A stretch of DNA of 64,000 bases from Bacillota bacterium (lineage in GTDB: Bacteria > Bacillota > Clostridia > DSM-8532), in NCBI GenBank assembly GCA_023411795.1, contig JAEYOK010000043.1:28347-92346 (forward strand), written 5' to 3'. Within the stretch, counting starts at the first letter, position 1, and each line of letters begins with the position of its first letter. Positions 18,801 to 28,100 of the stretch are shown in pieces. The position numbers were made by a program, and so were the translations under genes. Under the pieces are notes generated by a model. That model saw only the letters and a list, made by a program, of their open reading frames with translations, searched no databases and was not told the DNA's origin.

Positions 18801-19001
18801 ATTTTGGGCATGCTTCCCATGGCGATCACCAGAAAGGAAGGAAGTGAAATTCAGATACCTCTTGCTATAGTAATTATTGGTGGCCTGACTGTTTCAACAC
18901 TTGTCACATTAATAGTCATTCCTTCGTTCTATATGACCTTTGAGAATATCGTAGATAAAACTAAAGGGAAAAAAGGAAAAAAACTTAATTCAATTATTTG
19001 A
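15891..19001 (+). CDS. RND family multidrug efflux pump (HAE1/AcrB type)
   Basis: A 1,036-residue pump with two sixfold membrane bundles and two large extracytoplasmic loops, the full RND layout. Landmarks are SIRRPIAVIMIILSIALIGS at the start and GMLVDNSIVVLENIYRFRDE in TM4. The proton-relay Asp there is near D399 and the second Asp of the AcrB DD pair is Asn, as is common outside Proteobacteria. The repeat-half motif GIVVDNAIVLIDSVNRYREE is near 925. It probably works with the upstream lipoprotein adaptor, like SwrC-type pumps of Bacillus. Substrate specificity cannot be read from the sequence. Confidence 0.95.
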   Translation: MNLPRLSIRRPIAVIMIILSIALIGSVSLSKLKVDLLPELNMPVAVVTAKYEGAGPKEIERLITIPFEEVLTTVTDLKSIETVSTSEYCLCILYFNDNTDMNFATLEMREKIDLVKTYLPQGVTEIMVMRIDPNNLQSSFELGISSDMKLEDMTRLVEDQIVNKMERISGVASAKVSGGLIQEVRIDLIKERLALYGLNESSLAQYIMTENLNIPAGSIETAGMSIYLRTLGEFRTIEEISNLIVPTSTGTTVFLKDLAKINLVEVEKTSESYINGRLSLNLSIQKQSNANTVQICKAVRNELTNLEKSYPDLEFKIIYDSSNYIDKALDTVAESAFQGGILAVLILYLFLRSFSATLIIAVSMPVSIITSFVLMYFSGITLNLISLAGFALGIGMLVDNSIVVLENIYRFRDEGKELREAAEYGTREVMLSISASTLTTVIVFVPIIFVEGMTGKIFKEMGLIITFSLMASLIIAITFLPMMASKLLSKKSGRDHNKKSLWTKIFDGFENFYVFICGLYKKLLILSLKRRGFVISLALFLFIISLISLPVIGFEYFPAMDEGLISVEVELPKGSTINETHNIAFEVQERIKEISEVKGINMTIGDGGFVLDRSGTEKATLNVDIGSINNRNRSIKEIAGIIRNKVSNIAGAQIKVNDDSRIMGFSIGYNDVDIRVSGEDYDTLAKISSDLVEILKGVKGLQNLQTTVDQVIEEASIIIDRSKALLYGLTPAQVGQSIQAGVNGITATRFQYRGSDINVIISTIDGKLTSLQDISNISIQSPQGVSIPLSDLAEIRLEKTIPNIIRNDQKKTISITADLEDRALNKVTDDIDKAFTNYEFPSGYNYSYGGQQKDFIDSFDELFDALILSVVIVYMLLAAQFESLLHPFVILLTVPLALTGAIIALLITGKSLSIPAFIGIILLVGIVVDNAIVLIDSVNRYREEGLSKEDALIKAGPLRLRPILMTTLTTILGMLPMAITRKEGSEIQIPLAIVIIGGLTVSTLVTLIVIPSFYMTFENIVDKTKGKKGKKLNSII

Positions 19002-19083
19002 CACAAGGTAAAAGAACAAGTAGAATTATTCAGTACGTTTTACAGTTAAAGAAATTTGGCAATTAGAAACAGCAGGTGATTTA

Positions 19084-20910
19084 GTGAAAACAATACGCAA
19101 CGAAATAAGAAATGTAGCAATTATCGCACATGTTGACCATGGAAAGACAACTCTGGTTGATGCAATGCTCCGCCAAAGCGGAATTTTTAGAAGTAATGAA
19201 AAGCTTGTGGAAAGGGTAATGGATTCCAATGATCTGGAACGGGAGAAAGGCATAACTATTATGTCCAAAAACACTGCCGTTCTTTATGGTGATACGAGAA
19301 TAAATATTGTAGATACTCCCGGCCATGCTGATTTTGGAGGAGAAGTCGAACGAATCCTAAAAATGGTCGATGGAGTGCTCCTTTTAGTAGACGCATATGA
19401 AGGAGCCATGCCTCAAACCCGTTTTGTATTAAGAAAGGCTCTGGCGCTTCATCTTAAGCCTATAGTGGTAATTAATAAAATTGATAGAAAAGAAGCCAGA
19501 CCTGCAGAAGTAATAGACGAAATACTTGATCTATTTATAGAACTGGGAGCAGATGATGATTTATTGGAGTTTCCTGTAGTTTATGCATCGGCAAAAGAAA
19601 AAATAGCTAAGCTTAGCCTTAACGATGAATCAACTAATATGGATCCTCTCTTTGATACAATTATTAATCATGTACCTGCACCGGTCGGTGATATGGAAGC
19701 TCCTTTGCAATTTTTGGTATCCAGTTTGGACTATGATGAATACATCGGAAGAATTGCTATAGGACGCGTTGAAAGAGGAACTATCAGAAGAGATCAGCAA
19801 GCAGCTATCTGTAAAAAGGATGGGAAAGTACTTCAGGTTAAGATTTCATCTCTACAGAGCTTTAAAGGTCTAAAAAGATCGGATATTGATAGTGCTTCAT
19901 TAGGTGAAATAATTGCAATCTCAGGTATTCCTGACATTACAATCGGAGATACAGTATGCGATAAGGACAACCCTGAACCTATCCCGTTTATTGATATCGA
20001 TGAACCAACCATATCAATGTACTTTCTGGTTAACAACAGCCCTTTTGCCGGTAAGGAAGGAACTTATGTCACATCTCGTCATCTAAGAAACAGGTTATTT
20101 AGAGAGGTGGAAACCAATGTAAGCATGAGGGTAGAAGAGACCGATTCATCCGATGCGTTTAAGGTTTCAGGACGTGGTGAGCTTCATCTTTCCATACTTA
20201 TTGAAACAATGAGAAGACAGGGATATGAATTTCAGGTATCAAAGCCCGAAGTTATAACAATAGAGCGAAATGGTCAGATTTATGAGCCAATAGAGGAGCT
20301 TGTAATTGATGTCCAGGAAGAATATCTAGGAAATGTTATGGAAAAGCTGGGTATGCGTAAAGCCGAAATGATTAACATGCATAACCCTTCGCAAGGTTAT
20401 ATCAGACTTGAATATAGAATTCCCGCAAGAAGCCTTATAGGTTATCGTTCAGAGTTTTTGACTGATACGAGGGGAAATGGTATAATGAATCATGTTTTCT
20501 ATGGCTATGAACCCTATAAAGGGGAAATAAAGGGCCGTTTACGCGGAGCTTTAGTAGCATGGGAAGCAGGGGAATCAGTAACCTATGGATTATATAATGC
20601 ACAGGAAAGGGGAAACCTTTTTATAGGCCCCGGAGTTCCTGTTTATGAGGGTATGATTGTAGGGGAGTGCTCTCGTAACGAGGACATAGTAATCAATGTC
20701 TGCAAGAGAAAGCATGCAACTAACATGCGTGCATCGGGTTCGGACGAAGCCCTTAAGCTGGTTCCATATATTAATATGAGCTTGGAACAGAATCTTGAGT
20801 TCATTGAGGACGATGAACTGGTTGAGATAACTCCGACCTCAATACGTCTTAGAAAGAAGATTCTGAATACAGAGCAGAGAGCCAAGGTGAGAAATAGTGC
20901 AAAAAAGTGA
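19084..20910 (+). CDS. typA: Ribosome-associated GTPase TypA/BipA
   Basis: A 608-residue translational GTPase. G motifs are AHVDHGKTTLVDAM (G1), a switch region near REKGITIMSKNTA, DTPGHADFGGEVER (G3) and NKIDRKEARP (G4). EF-G-like domains III and V and the TypA-specific C-terminal domain (GGVPVYEGMI-like GPGVPVYEGMIVGE, CKRKHATNMRASG) complete it. It helps 50S assembly and stress growth. The start is GTG 19084 after AGGTGA. The 3' end overlaps the start of mltG by 14 bases, indicating translational coupling. Confidence 0.97.
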   Translation: MKTIRNEIRNVAIIAHVDHGKTTLVDAMLRQSGIFRSNEKLVERVMDSNDLEREKGITIMSKNTAVLYGDTRINIVDTPGHADFGGEVERILKMVDGVLLLVDAYEGAMPQTRFVLRKALALHLKPIVVINKIDRKEARPAEVIDEILDLFIELGADDDLLEFPVVYASAKEKIAKLSLNDESTNMDPLFDTIINHVPAPVGDMEAPLQFLVSSLDYDEYIGRIAIGRVERGTIRRDQQAAICKKDGKVLQVKISSLQSFKGLKRSDIDSASLGEIIAISGIPDITIGDTVCDKDNPEPIPFIDIDEPTISMYFLVNNSPFAGKEGTYVTSRHLRNRLFREVETNVSMRVEETDSSDAFKVSGRGELHLSILIETMRRQGYEFQVSKPEVITIERNGQIYEPIEELVIDVQEEYLGNVMEKLGMRKAEMINMHNPSQGYIRLEYRIPARSLIGYRSEFLTDTRGNGIMNHVFYGYEPYKGEIKGRLRGALVAWEAGESVTYGLYNAQERGNLFIGPGVPVYEGMIVGECSRNEDIVINVCKRKHATNMRASGSDEALKLVPYINMSLEQNLEFIEDDELVEITPTSIRLRKKILNTEQRAKVRNSAKK

Positions 20911-22057
20911 CACCTCAACGAAGACAATAAATAAGGATGGATTTAAAGCGGTTAAGCCCAAGAGAAAAAAGAGGGTTAAAAAGAAGCGCTATCTGTTTTT
21001 AAAGTTCCTTATTCTTGTTTTGATTTGTGTTGTTGTTTTTATGACCTGTGCCCTGTACGGTTATCGTTTTATTATGGAGGGATCTGCTCAGGCCGATGTG
21101 GTATTGACCGAAGAAAATGGAATAGTATTTAAAGTGCCCTATGGCTCCAGAACTGTTAATATTGCTGAAGAGCTTAAAAATCAGGGTTTTATAAAAGATA
21201 CAAGGATTTATAGGCTTATCTCTAAGATACTTGGCTATGATAATGCATATAAAGCAGGAAAGTTTATATTAACAAAGGATATGAACTACTATGCCATTAT
21301 GGTCAGGTTAAGCGGAGAACCGTTAAAAAATCCAACCCAGGACATCAGAATTCCAGAAGGAAAAACCTTAATTGAAACTGCTAAGATTTTGGCGGATCAA
21401 GGTTACATTGATGAAGCAAAATTTCTCAAGCTTTGTGAAAGGGAAAATACTTATCATTTATTCCTTAAGGATGTAAAAGTAACCACAGCAAGAAAATATC
21501 CCCTTGAAGGTTATCTCTATCCGGATACCTATAAGATGGACGAGGGGTGGACAGAACAGGATCTGATTGATAGACTTCTGAACGAATTTGATAAAGTGTT
21601 TACAAAGGATTATTATGATAGAGCTGAAGAGTTGGGTCTTACAATTGATGAAGTTATTACTATTGCTTCGTTAATTGAAATGGAAGCAAAGTATCCGACT
21701 GACTATAAGAAAATATCAAGTGTTTTTCACAATCGTTTAAATAGTGATGCCTTCCCTAAGCTTCAATCTGATGCAACCATACAATATGCAAGGGTTTATG
21801 ATGGAATAGGCAGAACAAGCTCGGTGCTCTTTAAGGATTTAGAAATTGATCATCCTTATAACACCTATTTGCATGATGGGCTTCCTCCGGGACCAATATG
21901 TTCGCCGAGAATTGAGTCCATAGAAGCTGCTCTATACCCTGAAAAAACCAATTATTATTACTTCTTTGCCACACCTGACGGATCAAATATTTATAACGAG
22001 ACTCTTGAAGGTCATAATAGAGATCAACAAAAGTATGGTGTAAGCGGACAAAACTAA
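20897..22057 (+). CDS. mltG: Endolytic murein transglycosylase MltG
   Basis: 386 residues from GTG 20897, inside the typA 3' end. A basic cytoplasmic N-terminus (KPKRKKRVKKKRYLF) is followed by one transmembrane segment and a YceG domain. The LysM-like part is near FKVPYGSRTVNIAEELKNQG. The catalytic region is TIASLIEMEAKYPTDYKKIS, with the expected Glu in IEMEA, then QSDATIQYA and HDGLPPGPICSPRIESIEAA. It cuts nascent glycan strands at the membrane. Its stop overlaps the next ATG by one base. The order mltG-trmR-trhP matches Bacillus subtilis yrrL-yrrM-yrrN/O. Confidence 0.95.
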   Translation: MQKSDTSTKTINKDGFKAVKPKRKKRVKKKRYLFLKFLILVLICVVVFMTCALYGYRFIMEGSAQADVVLTEENGIVFKVPYGSRTVNIAEELKNQGFIKDTRIYRLISKILGYDNAYKAGKFILTKDMNYYAIMVRLSGEPLKNPTQDIRIPEGKTLIETAKILADQGYIDEAKFLKLCERENTYHLFLKDVKVTTARKYPLEGYLYPDTYKMDEGWTEQDLIDRLLNEFDKVFTKDYYDRAEELGLTIDEVITIASLIEMEAKYPTDYKKISSVFHNRLNSDAFPKLQSDATIQYARVYDGIGRTSSVLFKDLEIDHPYNTYLHDGLPPGPICSPRIESIEAALYPEKTNYYYFFATPDGSNIYNETLEGHNRDQQKYGVSGQN

Positions 22058-22710
22058 TGGAAGAAAAAATTACTTTCCCTGAGATTGATTTATTCCTGCG
22101 CTCAACCATAAAGAGGGAAGAGGGTATTTTAAAAGAGCTTGAAGAATATGCAGCATTAAACCATATACCCATTGTTCAGCCCGAAACTGCTGCTTTATTA
22201 AAGGTATTCGTAAGCTTAAGCAAGCCTAAAAGGGTATTGGAAGCGGGAACTGCAATTGGCTATTCATCCATAGTCATTGCTAAAGAAATGGGAGAGTCAG
22301 GTATTATAGACACTATTGAAATAGATGATGATATGGCCGAAGCAGCACGTAAAAACATCGAACGAATGGGCTTAAGTAATCAAATTCGCGTACTTTTAGG
22401 GGATGCCTTAGAGGTTATGGAATGTCTGAATTCTTCCTATGATTTTATTTTTCTCGATGCCGCCAAGGGCCAATATAACGAGTATTTCAACCATGCAATG
22501 AGACTGCTGAAACCAGGTGGTCTCTTAGTTTCTGATAACGTTCTTTATAAAGGTCTTGTGGCTCAAAACCAAAAGGTTATACATAAGCACCGAACAATAG
22601 CAGTTAAGTTAAAAGAGTATCTTAACCAAATATGTAACGACGAAAGACTTCAGACAACTATTATTCCAATAGGTGACGGTTTGGCTGTAAGCATGAAGAA
22701 AGGTAGTTAG
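22057..22710 (+). CDS. trmR: tRNA 5-hydroxyuridine methyltransferase (TrmR-like O-methyltransferase)
   Basis: A 217-residue class I SAM methyltransferase. Motif I is VLEAGTAIGYSSIVIAKEM, motif II contains TIEIDDDMAEAARKNIE, and DFIFLDAAKGQYNEYF with LLVSDNVLYKG supplies the metal-binding residues typical of Mg-dependent O-methyltransferases. By sequence alone it could be a generic catechol-type enzyme. Its position between mltG and a U32-family gene is that of B. subtilis yrrM (trmR), which methylates ho5U34 in tRNA to mo5U34. The name rests on this synteny plus family. Its stop directly abuts the next ATG. Confidence 0.85.
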   Translation: MEEKITFPEIDLFLRSTIKREEGILKELEEYAALNHIPIVQPETAALLKVFVSLSKPKRVLEAGTAIGYSSIVIAKEMGESGIIDTIEIDDDMAEAARKNIERMGLSNQIRVLLGDALEVMECLNSSYDFIFLDAAKGQYNEYFNHAMRLLKPGGLLVSDNVLYKGLVAQNQKVIHKHRTIAVKLKEYLNQICNDERLQTTIIPIGDGLAVSMKKGS

Positions 22711-23934
22711 ATGAGTAAAATAGAACTTCTGGCTCCGGCCGGAAATCTTGAAAAACTAAAAATGGCAGTGCTCTTCGGAGCCGATGCGGTTTATTTAGCC
22801 GGTGAAGAATTTGGGCTTCGCACAGCCTCTGATAATTTTTCCTTTGAAGATATGAAGATAGGGGTTTCCTTTGCCCATGACAGAGGTAAGAAGGTTTATT
22901 TAACTATGAACATAATCCCCCATAACCAGGACATAGCAAAGGCAGCTTCATTTTTAGAGAAAGCAAAAGAAACGGGAATTGATGCTGTAATAGTATCAGA
23001 TCCCGGAATGTTCTCGTTAATAAGGAAAATTGCTCCCGAATTAAGTATACATATAAGTACTCAAGCTAATATAACCAATATTGAAAGTGTTAACTTCTGG
23101 CATTCTGTCGGAGCTTCAAGGGTTGTATTAGCCAGAGAGTTATCTCTTGAGGAGATTAAGCAGATAAGGGACGGAGTACCATCCGATATGGAGTTGGAAG
23201 CATTTGTCCATGGAGCCATGTGTATGTCCTATTCGGGTAGATGTCTGTTAAGTAATTACTTAACCGGGAGAGATGCAAATAAAGGAGATTGTGCACAACC
23301 TTGCAGATGGAAGTATCACCTTGTAGAGGAAAAACGCCCTGGAGAATATTACCCGATTCAAGAGGATGAACGGGGAACATTTATATTTAACTCCAAGGAT
23401 CTTTGCATGATAAGACATATACCGGAACTAATTCAAAGCGGTATTTCAAGCTTTAAAATTGAAGGCCGTGTAAAGAGCTCTTTTTACGTAGCAACTGTAG
23501 TTAAGGCATATAGAGATGCCATTGACGCGTATTACAGCGAGGAGCCTTATCAATATAATGAAGAATGGTACGAAGAAATAGCTAAAGTAAGTAACCGTGA
23601 TTTTACCACAGGATTCTTTTTTAATAAGCCGGGAGCTGATGACCATAATTACGGAACCAGTTCATATATCAGGAATTATGACTTTGTGGGTGTTGTAAAG
23701 GGTTATGACAATGAGAACGGTTTGGTTCTAATCGAACAACGTAACAAATTTGAGGTAGGGGATACCGTTGAGGTTATGCCACCAGAAGGCCCTATTACAA
23801 AGTTTATAGTAGATAAAATGCTTGATGGTGAGGGAAATACTATTAATGTGGCTCCTCATGCACAAATGGAAATTAAATTGCCCATGATGCCATTACCAGA
23901 AAACTCTATACTGCGTGTTAAAAAGCAACATTAG
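22711..23934 (+). CDS. trhP: U32 family protein, tRNA wobble-uridine hydroxylation (TrhP-like)
   Basis: A 407-residue protein of the U32 (former collagenase) family. The N-terminal barrel starts IELLAPAGNLEKLKMAVLFG. The Cys-rich core has AFVHGAMCMSYSGRCLLSN and GDCAQPCRWKY, the conserved cysteines thought to hold an iron-sulfur centre. FKIEGRVKSSFYVATVVKAY is also diagnostic. Together with trmR upstream it fits the prephenate-dependent TrhP route to 5-hydroxyuridine at tRNA position 34, rather than a protease. B. subtilis has two tandem U32 genes here (yrrN, yrrO); this genome shows one. Confidence 0.88.
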   Translation: MSKIELLAPAGNLEKLKMAVLFGADAVYLAGEEFGLRTASDNFSFEDMKIGVSFAHDRGKKVYLTMNIIPHNQDIAKAASFLEKAKETGIDAVIVSDPGMFSLIRKIAPELSIHISTQANITNIESVNFWHSVGASRVVLARELSLEEIKQIRDGVPSDMELEAFVHGAMCMSYSGRCLLSNYLTGRDANKGDCAQPCRWKYHLVEEKRPGEYYPIQEDERGTFIFNSKDLCMIRHIPELIQSGISSFKIEGRVKSSFYVATVVKAYRDAIDAYYSEEPYQYNEEWYEEIAKVSNRDFTTGFFFNKPGADDHNYGTSSYIRNYDFVGVVKGYDNENGLVLIEQRNKFEVGDTVEVMPPEGPITKFIVDKMLDGEGNTINVAPHAQMEIKLPMMPLPENSILRVKKQH

Positions 23935-24052
23935 AAATTTTTAATGTTACGTGCTGGAAACCTGTGGTATTATAGTAATATGAAAGGCTAGACTGTATAT
24001 TAGCGTACAGAGCTAAGCAAATATAATATCTTTCTATAAGGAGGTCTATATC

Positions 24053-24394
24053 ATGGCATTTTTTGATGACGTAAAGAAATTTGGCAAAAATATTACAGAA
24101 AAAGGTAAGGACGTAATTGAAATTACAAAGTTAAACTCTCAAATTAGCTCAGAGAAGGATAAGATTAAAGACGCATATGCAAAAATAGGCGAAGATGTTT
24201 ACAAAGCTTATACTGCTGGTCAGAGCTCAGCTTATGACGAAGCATGTGCACAGATTAAAGCTATTGAAGATGTAATCAATGAACTTCAAGCAAAGGTTCT
24301 TGAGCTTAAGAATGCATCAAAATGCCCCAGCTGTGGCGCAGAAGTGACTAAAGATACCGCTTTCTGTTCAAAGTGCGGAGCTAAGGTAAACTAA
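24053..24394 (+). CDS. Small zinc-ribbon protein with helical N-terminus
   Basis: 113 residues. The first 80 form an amphipathic helical region rich in Lys, Glu and Ala (FFDDVKKFGKNITEKGKDVI onward), with no membrane segment. The C-terminus is a zinc ribbon of two CxxC pairs (CPSCGAEVTKDTAFCSKCGA). Proteins of this shape are common single genes in Clostridia and no function is established. AAGGAGGTC precedes the ATG, and a hairpin terminator follows, so it is a monocistronic unit. Confidence 0.85.
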   Translation: MAFFDDVKKFGKNITEKGKDVIEITKLNSQISSEKDKIKDAYAKIGEDVYKAYTAGQSSAYDEACAQIKAIEDVINELQAKVLELKNASKCPSCGAEVTKDTAFCSKCGAKVN

Positions 24395-24409
24395 GGACTA
24401 TTTGAAAAG

Positions 24410-24437
24410 CGGCCTCATATAGAGGCCGTTTTTTTTT
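24410..24437 (+). terminator. Rho-independent terminator after zinc-ribbon gene
   Basis: A CGGCCTC/GAGGCCG stem (24410-24416, 24422-24428) with a 5-nt loop is followed by nine T residues. Confidence 0.92.
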
Positions 24438-24504
24438 CGGCTACCAAAAGATAGCAATGGCTTAAGAAAAGAAGCATTAGAGTAAGTTCTGATGGAGATT
24501 ATTC

Positions 24505-25050
24505 ATGGAAAAATTCATTATTAGAAAAACAGTTTTAAATAAAAGAAAAAATCTAACTACTGATGAAGTAAAAATAGCATCTTATGTTATTGTTAATAAG
24601 CTGACCGATTTGCCTTGTATAATAGATAGTAAGGTAATTATGTCCTATATGCCATATGCAAATGAAGTGGACATAAGGCCATTAAATCAATGGATTTTAA
24701 ACCAGGGTAAGATATTATGCCTGCCGCGGGTTATTAGTGATTCCCAAATTGATGCTGTCGCTGTGGATAATCTTAATGAAGGATTTGCTAAAGGCAGCTA
24801 TGGTATACAGGAACCTGATCGATCCAATGAGGCTTTTGATATAAAAAAAATAGATACAATTCTTGTACCCGGTGTTGCTTTTGATATTAACGGAAACAGG
24901 CTTGGGCATGGTAGAGGTTACTATGACAGATTTTTAGCCTTATGCGATAAGCACACTATATTTTTAGGTATTGGGTTTTCATTTCAGTTGTTGGATTTTA
25001 TACCTTCAAGTCAATATGATGTCAAGGTTCATAGAGTAATTACCGAATGA
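24505..25050 (+). CDS. 5-formyltetrahydrofolate cyclo-ligase
   Basis: A 181-residue enzyme that converts 5-formyl-THF to 5,10-methenyl-THF with ATP. Seen are the N-terminal basic helix (RKTVLNKRKNLTTDEVK), substrate-site MSYMPYANEVDIRPL, and the C-terminal signature DTILVPGVAFDINGNRLGHG followed by RGYYDRFL, which binds ATP phosphates. Its length is usual. It is close upstream of dnaE (83 bases). A strong hairpin ends the preceding gene, so this gene probably has its own promoter. Confidence 0.94.
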   Translation: MEKFIIRKTVLNKRKNLTTDEVKIASYVIVNKLTDLPCIIDSKVIMSYMPYANEVDIRPLNQWILNQGKILCLPRVISDSQIDAVAVDNLNEGFAKGSYGIQEPDRSNEAFDIKKIDTILVPGVAFDINGNRLGHGRGYYDRFLALCDKHTIFLGIGFSFQLLDFIPSSQYDVKVHRVITE

Positions 25051-25133
25051 CTGATTCCATCAAGTTATACTTTATCAAACATAATAAATATGATATGATA
25101 AAAGAAAGAATGTTCTTTTAATGGGGTATTAAC

Positions 25134-28100
25134 TTGCAGGATTTTGTTCACTTACATCTACATACCGAATATAGCCTCTTAGATGGCGCATGCCGTATAA
25201 GCTCACTTGTAAAAAGGGCAAAGGAGCTTAATATGCATAGTCTTGCCATTACAGATCATGGCTCCATGTATGGTGTTATAGATTTTTATAAAACATGCAA
25301 AAAGGAAGGCATAAAGCCTATTTTAGGGTGCGAGGTTTACACTGCTCCAAGATCATATAAGGATAAAGATCCCCGACAGGATGCCGATCAGGGACATCTG
25401 ATACTACTTGCAAAAAACAACACAGGCTACAAAAACCTTATGAGACTCGTATCCATAGGCTTTACCGAGGGTTTTTACTATAAACCCAGAATAGATTATA
25501 AGCTTTTAGAAGAGTATCATGAAGGGCTAATATGTCTTAGCGCCTGTATAGGGGGAGATATTCCCCAAAAGCTTCTAAGCGGCGACTATGACGGTGCAAA
25601 AGCTCTCGCACTTAATATTAACCGGTTTATGGGCCAGGGAAATTTCTATTTGGAACTCCAGTACAATAATATTGCAGAACAAAAGGAAGTTAACGCGCAA
25701 CTGGTTAAGCTATCCGAAGATACCGGTATACCTTTAATTGCAACAAACGATATTCATTATGTCAATAGAGAGGATGCCAGGGCTCAGGAGATACTCATTT
25801 GTATCCAGACCGGTAAAACTATTGAAGACCCTGATAGACTAAAGTTTGAAACTGACGAGTTCTACTTAAAAAGCCCCGATGAAATGTGGGAGCATTTTAA
25901 AGCGTACCCTGAAGCTCTTTATAACACTGTACGCGTTGCACAAGCCTGTAACGTGGATATAAAGTTCGGAGAGCTTCATCTACCTAAATTTGATGTCCCC
26001 GAAGGTACTTCAGCCTTTGATTATTTACGTACCCAATGTATAAAAGGTTTCCATAAGCGTTACAGCATGAACCCATCATTACTCGAAAGAGTTGAATATG
26101 AGCTGTCCGTTATAGATCAGATGGGCTATGTTGACTATTTTCTTATTGTTTGGGACTTTATTAAGTATGCCAGAGATAACGGAATCATGGTTGGTCCCGG
26201 AAGAGGTTCAGCCGCCGGAAGTATTGTGGCATACTGTCTGGAGATTACAAATGTAGACCCTATAAAATACAATTTAATTTTTGAAAGATTCTTAAATCCT
26301 GAGCGAATATCAATGCCTGATATCGATATTGATTTCTGCTATGAGAGGCGACAGGAAGTAATTGATTATGTGGTCCGCAAATACGGCGAGGATCACGTAG
26401 CCCAAATAATTACCTTTGGTACAATGGCAGCAAGGGGCGCGATAAGGGATGTAGGCCGTGCTTTGGCAGTTCCTTATAATGAAGTTGATAAGGTCGCAAA
26501 GCTAATTCCAATGATGCCCGCGAAGCATATAACCATAGAAGATGCCATTGATATGATTCCTGAATTAAAAAACCTATACAATTCAGAGCCCGGAATGCGG
26601 GAATTACTTGACACTGCAAAAACTCTTGAAGGGATGCCGCGTCATGCATCGACACACGCAGCCGGGGTGGTTATCTCTAGCGAGCCATTGACCGAGTTTG
26701 TGCCTCTTTATTGCAATGAAGGTCTTATATCCACACAATTCCCGATGAACACTCTTGAAGAGCTTGGATTATTAAAAATGGACTTTTTAGCTCTTCGTAC
26801 CATAACAGTTATCCGGGATGCTATTGAACTTATTAATAAAGACAGAAACATTGAAATTGATATTGATAATATAGATTATGAAGATAAAGATGTCTATGAG
26901 ATGATAAGCAGGGGAGAAACAGCAGGTGTATTCCAGCTGGAAAGTCAGGGTATGACTTCTTTTATGAAAGAGCTTATCCCTAGCTGTCTTGAGGATATTA
27001 TCGCCGGTATTTCACTCTATCGTCCGGGACCTATGGAGCAGATTCCAAGATATATAAGAAATAAAAATAATCCTGAGAATATAACTTATGTTACTCCATT
27101 GCTTGAACCAATTCTGAACGTAACCTACGGATGTATGGTTTATCAGGAACAGGTCATGCAAATTTGTCGTGAACTTGCTGGGTACTCTCTGGGTCGAAGC
27201 GATCTTGTTCGCCGTGCCATGTCTAAGAAAAAGAAAGAGGTTATGGACGCTGAACGCCAGAATTTTGTATATGGAAGTTTGGATGAAAAAGGCAATATAT
27301 TAATCCCCGGAGCTATTAGAAAAGGTGTTTCTGAGCGAGCTGCCAATAAAATCTTTGATGAAATGATGGATTTTGCAAGCTATGCCTTTAATAAATCCCA
27401 TGCAGCAGCTTATGCTTATGTTGGCTATCAGACAGCATGGCTAAAATATCACTATCCCGTTGAGTTTATGGCTGCGCTTCTCAACAGTTTTATGGGTAGC
27501 CTTGGTAAAGTAAGTCAGTACGTCATGGAGTGCAGAAAATTAGGAATTAAGGTTCTTGCTCCTGATATTAATGAAAGTGAAAGCGCTTTCTCGGTAAAAA
27601 ATGGTTCAATTAGATTTGGACTTTTTGCCGTAAAAAATGTTGGAGCAAATGTCGTTAAAAACCTGATAGAAGAACGAAATAAGAATGGCTTATTCAAAAG
27701 CTTTATTGATTTTTGTGAGCGAATGGAAGGAAAAGAGCTAAATAAAAGAACAGTTGAAAGCTTGATTAAATGTGGAGCTTTTGATTGCTTTGGAATCTAT
27801 CGTTCAAGGCTTATGGCCAATTATGAGATTATTCTTGAAAGAGCTTCTCAGAAAAGAAAATCTTTGATTTCCGGACAGTTATCGTTATTTGACACAGCCC
27901 CCGGTCAAGATAAAACAATGGAAATCCAGTGGCCCCAAATGACAGAATATGATTCCAGACTTCTTTTATCAATGGAGAAGGACATGCTGGGCCTTTATAT
28001 CTCAGGTCACCCACTTGATGAGTTCGCTGATGAAATAAAATCTTTAGTAACAGTTTTTTCATATGATTTTGAATTAAGTGATGAAGGTGCTTCAAATGAA

